Positions 11,533 through 22,725 of a stretch of DNA of 35,570 bases are shown here, one piece after another; the stretch's first letter is position 1, and every line of letters starts with the position of its first letter. Made by a program: the position numbers and the translations under genes. The stretch is from Acinetobacter rudis (GTDB taxonomy: Bacteria; Pseudomonadota; Gammaproteobacteria; Pseudomonadales; Moraxellaceae): the NCBI RefSeq assembly GCF_031157835.1, contig NZ_JAVIDR010000027.1:1-35570 (forward strand), given 5' to 3'. The notes beneath the pieces were generated by a model. The model did not search any database and was not told the DNA's origin. It was given only the letters and a program-made list of their open reading frames with translations.

Positions 11533-11552
11533 CTGTTGGCTAAATTAGGTAT

Positions 11553-11586
11553 TTTAGATCATAAGGTAAATACCATATGATCTAAA
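11553..11586. terminator. Inverted repeat between convergent genes, probable bidirectional terminator
   Basis: 34-base near-perfect palindrome: an 11-bp outer stem beginning TTTAGATCAT and ending ATGATCTAAA, one A-A mismatch, then GGTA/TACC around a tiny loop. It lies between the stops of the dehydrogenase and the DyP peroxidase. There is no long U-run on either side, so termination efficiency is uncertain. Confidence 0.6.
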
Positions 11587-11594
11587 TTGAACAT

Positions 11595-12515
11595 TTAGTT
11601 TACTAAGATTTCATCGAGTAATTCTTGGCTTGGTGCAAAGTAATACGCGCCATCAACTGCGCTAACAAAATGGAGTAAACGGTCATGAATGTGATCACCT
11701 GTTGTACCAAACATATGTTCTAACATGTGGTCAATAATGCTGAGGTTTTTAGTATAAGCAATAAAGAATAAACCTTTTTCACCTTGACCATCACCATAAG
11801 GGAGCGAGTGCCGCAAGATTTCCATCTCCTCACCAGCCTCATCTTCAATGACAACACGCGCAATATGTGCATTGTCTGGTTTGGTTTCATCATCCATTTC
11901 AATGCTTTCTAATTTTGAACGACCAATAACATTTTCTTGGGCATCTACTTTGAGGCGTTGCCATTTATCTAAATCATGAACATAACGCTGTGCAAATACA
12001 AATGAGCCATCAGCAAAGATCCCTGCGTCTTGACCCAATAATGCCGTTTCTGCACGATCATCTGGGAACTGTGGGTTTTCCGTACCATCAATGAATCCAG
12101 TTAAATCACGACTGTCCATATAGCGGAAACAAACACGTTCATCGAGTAGTTCAATTTGATTTTCAATGCCTGTGAAGAAACTTTGACTGAGTGCGAAACA
12201 TAGGTCGGCACGTGCACTGGCAATATGAATGAGTAGGTCTGCTTCAATTGCTGGCATATTAAAAGCACCTTGAATAGCGTTGAGTGCTTTAAAACCAGGA
12301 ACAGCTGCTGTATGGAGTTGTGCCCATAATTGGGGGCCAAAGGCAATAGCGAGCTTAACTTCTGCATCACGATATTGCCCATTCAGACGATCACGAGTGC
12401 TTTGTAAAGTATTTAGTTGTTGCTTCAATTGTTCGATTGAAAGCTGATTTAGGTTTAATACAATAAACCGAGCATGACTAGATGGCTGAGGTAGGATTAC
12501 CGACTGGGCTGTCAT
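11595..12515 (-). CDS. DyP-type haem peroxidase
   Basis: Dye-decolourising-type peroxidase, a haem enzyme reducing hydrogen peroxide with broad electron donors; cytoplasmic because no Tat or Sec signal is present. 306 residues. GFIDGTENP (140-148) is the GxxDG signature with catalytic D143; H217 in DNAHIARV is the expected proximal haem ligand and R235 in ILRHSLPYG the distal Arg. Closest by layout to YfeX/class B enzymes. The ATG at 12515 is chosen; an in-frame TTG at 12539 would add eight residues not typical of the family. Monocistronic; no encapsulin gene next to it, so its physiological donor is unknown. Confidence 0.9.
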   Translation of the reverse strand: MTAQSVILPQPSSHARFIVLNLNQLSIEQLKQQLNTLQSTRDRLNGQYRDAEVKLAIAFGPQLWAQLHTAAVPGFKALNAIQGAFNMPAIEADLLIHIASARADLCFALSQSFFTGIENQIELLDERVCFRYMDSRDLTGFIDGTENPQFPDDRAETALLGQDAGIFADGSFVFAQRYVHDLDKWQRLKVDAQENVIGRSKLESIEMDDETKPDNAHIARVVIEDEAGEEMEILRHSLPYGDGQGEKGLFFIAYTKNLSIIDHMLEHMFGTTGDHIHDRLLHFVSAVDGAYYFAPSQELLDEILVN

Positions 12516-12611
12516 TTCTAGGTGACTCCATAAATACAATGAATAAATATTCTGTTAATAATGATGTAATTGGCTAAGGATTATGTTGAATAAATTCAAT
12601 ATATAGATCAT

Positions 12612-12643
12612 ATCAAGGGCTTTTTTTTAAATCGAGCCTTGAT
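12612..12643. repeat. Imperfect hairpin upstream of the DyP peroxidase gene
   Basis: ATCAA-G-GGCT (12612-12621) pairs with AGCC-TTGAT (12635-12643) with one bulged G; the loop contains eight T. It does not look like a terminator for either neighbour because the T-run is inside the loop. Confidence 0.35.
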
Positions 12644-12672
12644 TCTTAGAATGCGGTTTTAATGTTGATTAC

Positions 12673-12731
12673 AAGTTAAGTGTGGGACTGTGCTTAACTT
12701 TAGTATGGGTTGAATTAATCTAAAGTTAAGC
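12673..12731. repeat. Three alternating copies of AAGTTAAG downstream of znuB
   Basis: AAGTTAAG at 12673-12680, its complement CTTAACTT at 12693-12700, and AAGTTAAG again at 12723-12730. The middle copy can pair with either outer copy. The right-hand pairing extends to a perfect 12-bp stem (12692-12703 with 12720-12731, 16-base loop). It begins 25 bases past the znuB stop, so the stem could end or protect the zur-znuCB transcript, although no U-run follows. Confidence 0.65.
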
Positions 12732-12755
12732 GTCATCATTTTAATTCGGGTGTGA

Positions 12756-13556
12756 TTAGAGGTAAGACTTTATTTTTTGCACTATAAATAGTGTGGTAAA
12801 TATTAAAGTCATGCAGAGTACAATACTTAGCCCAGTAGAAATGTCTAAGAGTGCGCTTGACCATAAACCAATGCTTACTGCGCCTTGAGCCAATACAAAG
12901 GCAATAATTGCCATCTGTTTTGGTGATTGTGCAATTAGGCGAGCACTAAGGGCAGGGATGACTAAGAGTGCGCCCATGAGCAATGAACCTACTGCACGCA
13001 ATGCAAGTACAGTAAATAATGCCAATAACAACATGAAAATGAGTCTTTGCCATTGCGCATTAACTCCTTCACTTACTGCAATATCTGGATCAATGGCAAC
13101 TTGTACTTGAGCTTTCCAAGAGCGAATCAAGATTATCACTGATATCAGAATAATTAGTGCAAATACAGGTAAATCAGCCCATTCAATAGTGAGAAGATCA
13201 CCAAATAGATAGCTTAATAATTCAGGTCTTAAACTTGGCATTTGTTGAATAAATAAAAGGCCAGCACAAAGCAGAGTTGCAGAACATAAGGCTAACAGCG
13301 CATCGTTTGGTAAACGAGGGTCATGGAGAAAGGATAAGATACCTACCAAAATGACGGCTAAAAAAGCAACACCTAACCACATTGGTAAGCTATATGCTGC
13401 TGCTAACGCGACACCAAGTAAAGTGCCATGTGCCATGGTGTCTGCAAAAAAAGACATACGACGCCAAAGCATTAGGCAACCTAAAGGTGCTGTGAGAAAA
13501 ACCAAGAGTGTTCCCATCAACCAAGCAGGTAATAATAAATTTAACCAATCCATCAT
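12756..13556 (-). CDS. znuB: Zinc ABC transporter permease ZnuB
   Basis: Inner-membrane permease (ABC-3 family) for high-affinity zinc import with ZnuC and ZnuA. 266 residues with seven to eight hydrophobic segments. Conserved blocks include PLGCLMLWRRMSFFADTMAHGTLLG near the N-terminus and GSLLMGALLVIPALSARL near residue 190. Two consecutive ATGs (13556, 13553) can start it; GGAAAG upstream lies within the end of znuC. Only 3 bases separate it from znuC, so they are coupled. Third gene of zur-znuC-znuB. Confidence 0.93.
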   Translation of the reverse strand: MMDWLNLLLPAWLMGTLLVFLTAPLGCLMLWRRMSFFADTMAHGTLLGVALAAAYSLPMWLGVAFLAVILVGILSFLHDPRLPNDALLALCSATLLCAGLLFIQQMPSLRPELLSYLFGDLLTIEWADLPVFALIILISVIILIRSWKAQVQVAIDPDIAVSEGVNAQWQRLIFMLLLALFTVLALRAVGSLLMGALLVIPALSARLIAQSPKQMAIIAFVLAQGAVSIGLWSSALLDISTGLSIVLCMTLIFTTLFIVQKIKSYL

Positions 13557-13559
13557 AAT

Positions 13560-14351
13560 TTAGCTTTCCGCTTCAGGGTGAATGTGTGGACGAGGGTCGT
13601 GTTGACAATTAACAGCACTATCGCCGTGACCACAGTGATCGTGATGATGTTGATAAAAGACACGTTGTTGTCCAAATAGAGCTAAATAGGCTGGATCTTG
13701 CTGCACATGAGCTGGTAAACCACTACAACAAATATGTTTATTAAGGCAAATAACACGCTGAGTTCCTTGCATGACCCACTGTAGATCGTGAGAGACAATT
13801 AGCACAGAGCATCCATAGCGTTCGGGTAGGCTTCTCACATAGTTGTACAGTTCAGCCTCTGATTGAATGTCTAAACCTTGCATGGGTTCATCAAGTACAA
13901 GAACATCTGGTTGACGTAGTAAGGCTCGAGTTAATAGAACACGTTGACGTTCGCCACCAGATAGTTGTTGAACCTTGGAGTCTTGTAATTTACTAATGCC
14001 TGTATCACGAATAATTTCAGACTTAATTGTGGCATCACATGTTTCTAGGTTGAGTAAATCCTTAACACGTAATGGCATGCTTTGTGATGGATTAAATTTT
14101 TGTGGCACATAAGCAAGTTTGAGTTTGTCTTTTAAAATACGTTGACCAGAACTGGCCTTGATAATTCCTAGAATAACTTTAATTAATGTCGACTTTCCTG
14201 CACCATTCGGGCCTATGAGTGTCACAATCTCTTTAGGCTGTAAGGTAAAATCGATGTTTTTTAGAATATCACGCTCATCAATACGAACATTGATACCTTT
14301 GAGTTCTAATAATGGGGGAGGGCTTAGGTGCGTTGACTGCATTGCTGACAT
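13560..14351 (-). CDS. znuC: Zinc ABC transporter ATP-binding protein ZnuC with His-rich tail
   Basis: ATPase subunit of the zinc importer, on the inner face of the membrane. 263 residues with Walker A GPNGAGKST (47-55), signature LSGGERQ (130-136), Walker B LVLDEP (151-156) and switch H188. The C-terminus (about 235-258) is rich in His and Cys (HHHDHCGHG, then CQHD and HIH), a probable zinc-sensing or storage tail. The start overlaps the end of zur by 28 bases if the first ATG (14351) is used, or 19 with the ATG at 14342. Ribosome-binding spacing does not settle the choice. Confidence 0.94.
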   Translation of the reverse strand: MSAMQSTHLSPPPLLELKGINVRIDERDILKNIDFTLQPKEIVTLIGPNGAGKSTLIKVILGIIKASSGQRILKDKLKLAYVPQKFNPSQSMPLRVKDLLNLETCDATIKSEIIRDTGISKLQDSKVQQLSGGERQRVLLTRALLRQPDVLVLDEPMQGLDIQSEAELYNYVRSLPERYGCSVLIVSHDLQWVMQGTQRVICLNKHICCSGLPAHVQQDPAYLALFGQQRVFYQHHHDHCGHGDSAVNCQHDPRPHIHPEAES

Positions 14352-14821
14352 ATTCCAGAAATTTCAATAATGCTATGATGTGTGTTGAATTGATCAGACT
14401 GTGCAAGTAAAGCCAACTGTTGTGTTAAACCTGGCGATGAACCTTCTTTTACTGTTTGACAAACAGTACAGATTAGAAATGCTGCTTGATGTCCTTCACG
14501 TGGATGACAACAGGGAATGTAGGCATTGATTGATGTTAGGCGATGAATTAAACCTTTTTCAAGTAAAAAATCGAGCGTTCGATAAACAGTAGGTGGTGCT
14601 GCTGGGCGTTCAGAATTACTTTTTAGTCGAGCCAATAAATCATAAGCTCCAACTGGTGCGGCGGCATTCAAAATGAGTTCAAGGACTTCTTTGCGTAATG
14701 GTGTGAGTTTTGCACCAACAGCAGTACATAGTTGTTCGGCCTCAGCAAGACGACTGGCTGTATCCAGATGATCATGTACGCCATGTAGTGTTTCATGATG
14801 TCCATCTAAACAATGACTCAT
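14324..14821 (-). CDS. zur: Zinc uptake regulator Zur (Fur family)
   Basis: Zinc-dependent repressor. 165 residues: a His-rich N-terminal extension (six His among residues 3-18), winged-helix DNA-binding domain with the Fur-type PPTVYRTLDFLLEKGLIHR (about 76-94), and a dimerisation domain with structural zinc cysteines C118/C121 and C158/C161. Starts with ATG preceded by GAGG. First gene of zur-znuC-znuB and divergent from znuA, with a Zur-box-like palindrome between them, so it very probably autoregulates. Fur or PerR are alternatives by family but the neighbours fix it as Zur. Confidence 0.93.
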   Translation of the reverse strand: MSHCLDGHHETLHGVHDHLDTASRLAEAEQLCTAVGAKLTPLRKEVLELILNAAAPVGAYDLLARLKSNSERPAAPPTVYRTLDFLLEKGLIHRLTSINAYIPCCHPREGHQAAFLICTVCQTVKEGSSPGLTQQLALLAQSDQFNTHHSIIEISGICQQCSQRT

Positions 14822-14918
14822 AAGAACCTCAAAACTCAGAAATAACTAATGTAAAATCAAAGATAAAACCACAAATCACGCAATAAATGCTGTAATGGGC
14901 ATAGGTGTTTTTTTACTT

Positions 14919-14939
14919 CTGTTATAATATAACATGAAA
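14919..14939. promoter_or_regulatory. Zur box overlapping the znuA extended -10
   Basis: The 13-base palindrome GTTATAATATAAC (14921-14933), with partial symmetry on both sides, matches the form of gammaproteobacterial Zur operators (TGTTATAATATAACA core). It contains an extended -10 for znuA, TGT then TATAAT (14920-14928), so bound Zur should block RNA polymerase directly. It lies 98 bases before zur on the other strand. Confidence 0.75.
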
Positions 14940-14959
14940 AATGTCTTGGTGTTTTAATT

Positions 14960-15802
14960 ATGTCACGCTTTGCTGCGCTGCTTCTTAGTCTCTTATTTAG
15001 TGTTCCAACATGGGCACAGGGAACTTTGTTGATCTCTACGCATCCAATCTATTTAATAGCAAAGCATGTAACGCAAGGTATTGAAGAACCAAAACTATTA
15101 TTAGATAAACAAACTGGGCACGATGTACAGTTAACACCTGCAAATCGAAAAGCGATACAAGATGCTGAATTGATTATTTGGTTAGGTAAAGCACATGAAG
15201 CACCTTTGGAACGTGTTTTTAGCCAAAATAAAAAAGCGATCTCTATTCTTGATTCAGGCATTATTCAAACCTTACCACTTCGGAACAGTCGTGGTAGTGC
15301 ATTACACAATACTATTGATACACATGTATGGCTTGATCCGAATAATGCGATTCGTATTGGCTTTTTTATTGCGGCGTTACGATCACAGCAGTATCCAAAG
15401 TATAAGCAGGCATATTGGGCAAATGCACGCCAATTTGCGAAAGAGCTAAATTTGATGGCACAAAAAGTAAATGCCTCAGCAAATGCGAAACCTTATTGGG
15501 CATATCATGATGCATACCAATATTTAGAACGTCCGTTAAATCTTAAATTTGCTGGTGCTTTAACTGAAGATCCACATGTAGCGCCAACTGTTGGCCAGAT
15601 TAAGTATCTGAATGATAACAAAACTTACAAGACAATGTGCTTATTGGCAGAGGCGAGTGTGAGTGCTAGCCAATACCAAAAGTTGGGTAATACCGTCTTC
15701 CAATCTGTAGATGAAAATCTCACTCGAGATCAAAGTTTCCTTCGTGCATGGCAAGATTTATCGAATAAAGTTATTGGCTGTGTTAATAAGATGCAGAAAT
15801 AA
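14960..15802 (+). CDS. znuA: Periplasmic zinc-binding protein ZnuA, short form
   Basis: Cluster A-I solute-binding protein that captures zinc for ZnuBC. 280 residues with a Sec signal peptide (about 1-19, ending WAQG). Zinc ligands fit the family: H54 (GHDVQLTP), H122 (DTHVWLDP), H183 (AYHDAYQYLE) and an acidic residue near 231. It lacks the His/Asp-rich loop found in E. coli ZnuA between the first two ligands: the stretch around 103-120 is short and has one His. Transcribed from the extended -10 inside the Zur box, giving a leader of about 25 bases. The Shine-Dalgarno sequence is weak. Confidence 0.9.
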   Translation: MSRFAALLLSLLFSVPTWAQGTLLISTHPIYLIAKHVTQGIEEPKLLLDKQTGHDVQLTPANRKAIQDAELIIWLGKAHEAPLERVFSQNKKAISILDSGIIQTLPLRNSRGSALHNTIDTHVWLDPNNAIRIGFFIAALRSQQYPKYKQAYWANARQFAKELNLMAQKVNASANAKPYWAYHDAYQYLERPLNLKFAGALTEDPHVAPTVGQIKYLNDNKTYKTMCLLAEASVSASQYQKLGNTVFQSVDENLTRDQSFLRAWQDLSNKVIGCVNKMQK

Positions 15803-15880
15803 CGAAAATTTTTATTTGAAATTATCATGCTAGCTTAAGGCTGAATTGCTTAAAAAAACTCGACTAAGGTCGGGAAAAGA

Positions 15881-15909
15881 TTGCATGTTTAGGGGGGTAA
15901 CTCTATAAT
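15881..15909 (+). promoter_or_regulatory. Sigma70 promoter of the atp operon
   Basis: TTGCAT (15881-15886), 17-base spacer, perfect TATAAT (15904-15909), 63 bases before the atpI ATG. This is the best promoter match in the window apart from the one at the right edge. Confidence 0.75.
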
Positions 15910-15972
15910 GCCCACGATTAAAACGATCATCAGCAAAACTTGTCAAGCAGCGATGCTGTGAGTAGATAAAAA

Positions 15973-16371
15973 ATGAGCCGACCTAATCGCTTGATAGACC
16001 GACGATTGGCGAAAGCTTTGGTCTTTTTACAAGCATTCATGATCCCGATTGCCGCATTTATTGCTTGGATTGTCAAAGATGCAAATGCCGCTTTAAGCGC
16101 TGCTTTAGGTGCTTTTGTATGTTGGCTTGCAAGTTGTTATTTTTCTTGGCAGTCCTTTCGCAGTGCAGGGGCACAGGCATCGCGCCAAATCCTCTCGAAC
16201 ATGTATCGAGGATTGATCGGAAAGTTTGCTATTGTGGTCGTGGGATTTATTTTGATTTTAAGCAACGTCAAACCGTTGTCTGCTGTAGCGTTATTTGGTG
16301 GTTTTATACTCGTACAAAGCATGTCATGGATTGCGCCGTATTGCATATCCAGACAACAGAAACGAGCGTAA
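15973..16371 (+). CDS. atpI: ATP synthase subunit I (AtpI)
   Basis: Small membrane protein thought to help assemble the c-ring; not part of the finished enzyme. 132 residues with four hydrophobic segments (roughly 15-35, 40-58, 78-98, 103-122) and the family block RQILSNMYRGLIGKFAIVVVGF. First gene of the atp cluster, 63 bases after the promoter -10. Ribosome-binding site is poor. A 119-residue frame overlaps its 3' half in another frame and is not a gene. Confidence 0.85.
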   Translation: MSRPNRLIDRRLAKALVFLQAFMIPIAAFIAWIVKDANAALSAALGAFVCWLASCYFSWQSFRSAGAQASRQILSNMYRGLIGKFAIVVVGFILILSNVKPLSAVALFGGFILVQSMSWIAPYCISRQQKRA

Positions 16372-16473
16372 AGCGGGCAGAAATTGAAAAGTTTTTTTTG
16401 GAGTTGGTGAGATATCATGCATGAACTGACATCAACGAACTCCAGTTTTGTATTTGACATTGACCAGGTGTGA

Positions 16474-17352
<879 letters not shown>

Positions 17353-17377
17353 TGGGATTGCCTAACTATCACAGGAT

Positions 17378-17421
17378 GGTTAGGTATAAATTTTTAAATT
17401 TAAATTGGTATATACCTAACC
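17378..17421 (+). promoter_or_regulatory. Hairpin immediately upstream of the atpE ribosome-binding site
   Basis: Perfect 11-bp inverted repeat GGTTAGGTATA (17378-17388) and TATACCTAACC (17411-17421), with a 22-base AT-rich loop apart from two G. It ends 2-3 bases before the atpE Shine-Dalgarno GAGGA. An additional CCTAAC at 17361-17366 can pair with the left arm instead, so two structures compete. Confidence 0.8.
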
Positions 17422-17426
17422 TCTGA

Positions 17427-17681
<255 letters not shown>

Positions 17682-17720
17682 TCAGCTTAATTCCTAAATT
17701 AAACCATTGAGGAATTTGCA

Positions 17721-18191
17721 ATGAATATCAACCTCACATTGATTGGCCAAGCAATTGCATTTGCGATTTTTGTCGCATTCTGCATGAAGTTTGTATGGCC
17801 ACCACTAATCAATGCGATTAGTGAGCGTCAGCGTCGTATCGCTGATGGCTTAAATGCTGCAGAAAAAGCGAAAGCTGATCTTGCTGATGCGCAAGCACAA
17901 GTTAAGCAAGAAATTGATGCAGCTAAAGCACAAGCAGGTCAATTGATCGAACAAGCGAACCGTCGTGCGGCTCAATTGATTGAAGAAGCGCGTACTCAAG
18001 CATCTGCTGAAGGTGAGCGTATTCGTCAACAAGCTAAAGAATCAGTTGATCAAGAGATTAACACTGCTCGTGAAGAATTACGTCAACAAGTTGCTGCTCT
18101 TGCAGTTGCTGGTGCAGAAAAAATTCTGAACCAACAAGTTGATGCAGAAGCTCATAATGCCATGCTGAATCAGCTGGCTGCTAAACTTTAA
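17721..18191 (+). CDS. atpF: ATP synthase Fo subunit b
   Basis: Peripheral stalk subunit. 156 residues: one N-terminal membrane helix (about 5-27) followed by a long Ala/Gln/Glu-rich coiled coil (30-140) that binds delta. Length equals that of E. coli subunit b. GAGGAA lies upstream of the ATG. Gap to atpE 39 bases, to atpH 12 bases. Confidence 0.96.
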   Translation: MNINLTLIGQAIAFAIFVAFCMKFVWPPLINAISERQRRIADGLNAAEKAKADLADAQAQVKQEIDAAKAQAGQLIEQANRRAAQLIEEARTQASAEGERIRQQAKESVDQEINTAREELRQQVAALAVAGAEKILNQQVDAEAHNAMLNQLAAKL

Positions 18192-18203
18192 GAGAGGCGA
18201 AAT

Positions 18204-18740
18204 ATGGCTGAACTCTTGACGTTGGCACGCCCGTATGCCAAAGCAGCATTTGCTTTCGCTTCTGAGCAAGGTGCAACTGACAATTGGTCGAATGCGTTAC
18301 AAGTGCTCAGTGCTGCGGTGCAAGACGAAGCATTTTCAGCTTATCTAAATCGCCCTGAGCTGACACCTACTGAACAAGTAAGTGTTTTTGCAAAACTTTT
18401 AGGTGATGATCTTAGTCCAGCAGTATCAAACTTTTTAGTTTTACTGGCTGACAATGATCGTCTCGCTTTACTGCCTGAAATTTCTGCAGAATTTGAACAG
18501 CTTAAACTGCAAAACAACAATACAACTGACGTTGAAATTGAATCAGCAATGGAACTTTCCGCTGAGCAAGTTGAAACACTAAGTGCGGCGTTGGCAAAAC
18601 GCTTCAACAGTGTTGTAAACATAAGCGTCAAAGTAAACCCAGCATTGATTGCTGGTGTTGTTATTCGTGCAGGCGACCAAGTGATAGATGATTCTGCGCT
18701 TAACAAGCTTGAAAAAATGCGGACACGTCTTCTTGCTTAA
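18204..18740 (+). CDS. atpH: ATP synthase F1 subunit delta
   Basis: Joins the peripheral stalk to the top of F1. 178 residues; N-terminal six-helix bundle beginning [15 protein letters not shown], and a C-terminal domain with [21 protein letters not shown] near the end, the family signature. Strong ribosome-binding site (AGAGAGGCG). Twelve bases after atpF. Confidence 0.96.
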   Translation: MAELLTLARPYAKAAFAFASEQGATDNWSNALQVLSAAVQDEAFSAYLNRPELTPTEQVSVFAKLLGDDLSPAVSNFLVLLADNDRLALLPEISAEFEQLKLQNNNTTDVEIESAMELSAEQVETLSAALAKRFNSVVNISVKVNPALIAGVVIRAGDQVIDDSALNKLEKMRTRLLA

Positions 18741-18787
18741 TTGGCTTGAATGAAGACTGAACTAATAAAAGATTGAGGTATAGCGCA

Positions 18788-20332
18788 ATGCAACAACTGA
18801 ATCCATCCGAGATCAGTGCGCTCATTAAACAGCGTATCGGCGATCTGGACACCAGCGCGACCGCGAAAACTGAAGGTACCATTGTTATGGTATCTGATGG
18901 TATCGTGCGTATTCACGGCCTTGCGGATGCAATGTACGGTGAAATGATCGAATTCGACGGCGGCTTATTTGGTATGGTACTGAACCTAGAACAGGATTCA
19001 GTCGGTGCCGTCGTTTTAGGTAATTATTTAAGCCTTCAAGAAGGTCAAAAAGCACGTTGCACAGGCCGTGTATTAGAAGTTCCGGTTGGTCCTGAACTTT
19101 TAGGTCGTGTTGTAGATGCTTTGGGTAACCCAATTGATGGTAAAGGTCCAATTGATGCAAAACTTACAGATGCTGTTGAAAAAGTAGCACCTGGTGTAAT
19201 TTGGCGTCAATCAGTAGACCAGCCTGTTCAAACTGGTTATAAATCAGTAGATACAATGATTCCTGTTGGTCGTGGTCAGCGTGAGTTGATCATTGGTGAC
19301 CGTCAAACAGGTAAAACAGCAATGGCGATCGATGCGATCATTGCTCAAAAACAATCAGGTATCAAATGTGTATACGTTGCGATTGGTCAAAAACAATCAA
19401 CAATTGCAAACGTAGTACGTAAACTTGAAGAAACTGGCGCTATGGCGTACACCACTGTTGTTGCAGCTGCTGCAGCAGATCCTGCAGCGATGCAGTATCT
19501 TGCTCCATATGCTGGTTGTACAATGGGCGAGTACTTCCGTGACCGCGGTGAAGATGCATTGATCATTTATGATGACTTGTCTAAGCAAGCAGTTGCTTAT
19601 CGTCAAATCTCATTACTTCTTCGTCGTCCACCAGGTCGTGAAGCGTATCCAGGTGACGTATTCTATCTTCATTCACGTCTACTTGAACGTGCTTCTCGTG
19701 TATCTGCTGACTACGTTGAGCAATTCACTAAAGGTGAAGTTAAAGGCCAAACTGGTTCATTAACAGCATTGCCTATTATTGAAACTCAAGCAGGTGACGT
19801 ATCTGCATTCGTACCAACAAACGTAATTTCGATTACTGATGGTCAGATCTTCCTTGAAACATCATTATTCAACGCAGGTATTCGTCCTGCTGTGAACGCG
19901 GGTATTTCTGTATCTCGTGTTGGTGGTTCTGCGCAAACTAAGATCATCAAGAAATTGTCTGGTGGTATCCGTACTGCTTTGGCGCAATACCGTGAATTGG
20001 CAGCATTTGCTCAGTTCGCTTCTGACCTTGATGAAGCAACTCGTAAGCAACTTGAACATGGTCAACGTGTAACTGAATTAATGAAGCAAAAACAATATGC
20101 TCCATATTCAATCGCTGACCAAGCTGTTTCAATTTATGCATCTAACGAAGGCTATATGGCTGACGTTGAAGTGAAGAAAATTGTAGACTTTGATGCTGCT
20201 TTAATCTCTTACTTCCGTTCAGAACATGCTGCGTTAATGCAACAAATCGATGCATCTGGTGATTACAACAAAGACATCGAAGCTGCAATTAAAGCAGGTA
20301 TTGAAAGCTTTAAAGCGACTCAAACTTACTAA
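18788..20332 (+). CDS. atpA: ATP synthase F1 subunit alpha
   Basis: Non-catalytic nucleotide-binding subunit of the F1 hexamer. 514 residues with Walker A GDRQTGKT (170-177), [19 protein letters not shown] and the signature [17 protein letters not shown]. An upstream TTG at 18773 is in frame, but GAGG nine bases before the ATG at 18788 and the [10 protein letters not shown] start fit the family. Codon use is strongly biased to the frequent codons, as expected for a highly expressed gene. Confidence 0.98.
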   Translation: MQQLNPSEISALIKQRIGDLDTSATAKTEGTIVMVSDGIVRIHGLADAMYGEMIEFDGGLFGMVLNLEQDSVGAVVLGNYLSLQEGQKARCTGRVLEVPVGPELLGRVVDALGNPIDGKGPIDAKLTDAVEKVAPGVIWRQSVDQPVQTGYKSVDTMIPVGRGQRELIIGDRQTGKTAMAIDAIIAQKQSGIKCVYVAIGQKQSTIANVVRKLEETGAMAYTTVVAAAAADPAAMQYLAPYAGCTMGEYFRDRGEDALIIYDDLSKQAVAYRQISLLLRRPPGREAYPGDVFYLHSRLLERASRVSADYVEQFTKGEVKGQTGSLTALPIIETQAGDVSAFVPTNVISITDGQIFLETSLFNAGIRPAVNAGISVSRVGGSAQTKIIKKLSGGIRTALAQYRELAAFAQFASDLDEATRKQLEHGQRVTELMKQKQYAPYSIADQAVSIYASNEGYMADVEVKKIVDFDAALISYFRSEHAALMQQIDASGDYNKDIEAAIKAGIESFKATQTY

Positions 20333-20360
20333 TTTCAATTTAAGTTGTTAGTTAGGGTTT

Positions 20361-20401
20361 GGTTCACGGATCAACCTTCGGAAGCTCGAAAGGGCTTTCG
20401 A
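20361..20401 (+). repeat. Intercistronic hairpins between atpA and atpG
   Basis: Within the 85-base spacer, GGTT (20361-20364) can pair with AACC (20373-20376). Next to it TCGAAAG (20386-20392) can pair with CTTTCGA (20395-20401), best drawn as 5-7 bp. They lie 17 bases before the atpG ATG. Function unknown; mRNA processing or translation control is possible. Confidence 0.5.
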
Positions 20402-20417
20402 ATACTAGGTTAAGCGT

Positions 20418-21287
20418 ATGGCAAATTTAAAAGAAATTCGCGCCAAAGTAGCTAGTATCAAGAGCACGCAAAAGATTACTCGAGCGATGCAAATGGTAGC
20501 AGCTTCTAAGATGCGTCGTGCGCAAGAGCGCATGGCTCAGGGCCGTCCGTATGCCGAAAATATGCACCGTGTAATTGCTCATTTGGTTCAAGCGAATCCA
20601 GAATACAAACATCGCTATATGGTTGAACGCCCTGTAAAACGCGTTGGCTATATTATTGTTTCTTCGGATCGTGGCCTTGCTGGTGGTTTGAACATTAACT
20701 TGTTCAAAAAAGTGGTAAAACACGTACAGCAGCAACAAGAGCAGTCAATTGAAGTTCAATTTACTTTGATTGGTCAAAAAGCGGTTTCGTTTTTTAAAAA
20801 CTACGGCGGTAAAGTACTTGGCGCAACAACCAATATTGGTGATGCTCCGAGTCTTGAACAGTTAACTGGTTCTGTACAGGTGATGTTAGACGCATTTGAT
20901 AAAGGCGAATTAGATCGTATTTATCTCGTGTCAAACGGCTTTGTCAATGCCATGACTCAAAATCAAAAAATCGAGCAACTTGTTCCTTTAGCTGAAGCTG
21001 AAACAAGTGATGATCTTAACCGTCAATACGGTTGGGACTACCTCTATGAACCAGAAGCTGAAGAGCTATTAAATGGTTTATTGGTTCGATATATCGAGTC
21101 TATGGTTTATCAAGGTGTGATTGAAAACATCGCTTGTGAGCAGTCTGCGCGTATGGTTGCAATGAAAGCTGCAACAGATAACGCAGGTGAGCTTATTAAG
21201 AACCTACAACTCATTTATAACAAGCTGCGTCAAGCCGCGATTACTCAAGAGATTTCTGAGATCGTTGGCGGTGCCGCTGCCGTTTAA
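20418..21287 (+). CDS. atpG: ATP synthase F1 subunit gamma
   Basis: Central rotating shaft. 289 residues; N-terminal helix [32 protein letters not shown] and C-terminal helix with [45 protein letters not shown] pack into the alpha/beta ring. [11 protein letters not shown] marks the middle Rossmann-like domain. All as in the bacterial family. Gap to atpD 26 bases. Confidence 0.97.
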   Translation: MANLKEIRAKVASIKSTQKITRAMQMVAASKMRRAQERMAQGRPYAENMHRVIAHLVQANPEYKHRYMVERPVKRVGYIIVSSDRGLAGGLNINLFKKVVKHVQQQQEQSIEVQFTLIGQKAVSFFKNYGGKVLGATTNIGDAPSLEQLTGSVQVMLDAFDKGELDRIYLVSNGFVNAMTQNQKIEQLVPLAEAETSDDLNRQYGWDYLYEPEAEELLNGLLVRYIESMVYQGVIENIACEQSARMVAMKAATDNAGELIKNLQLIYNKLRQAAITQEISEIVGGAAAV

Positions 21288-21298
21288 CATTATTTTGA

Positions 21299-22708
<1,410 letters not shown>

Positions 22709-22725
22709 TTTAAGGAGATCATCTC

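Noticed and set aside
16065..16424. Cys-rich 119-codon frame overlapping atpI
   Set aside because: Out-of-frame reading of atpI; the Cys content is a by-product of the TTG/TGC-rich membrane codons. No start signal.
18341..18706. 121-codon minus-strand open frame inside atpH
   Set aside because: Antisense shadow; low-complexity Ser-rich translation without any family resemblance.
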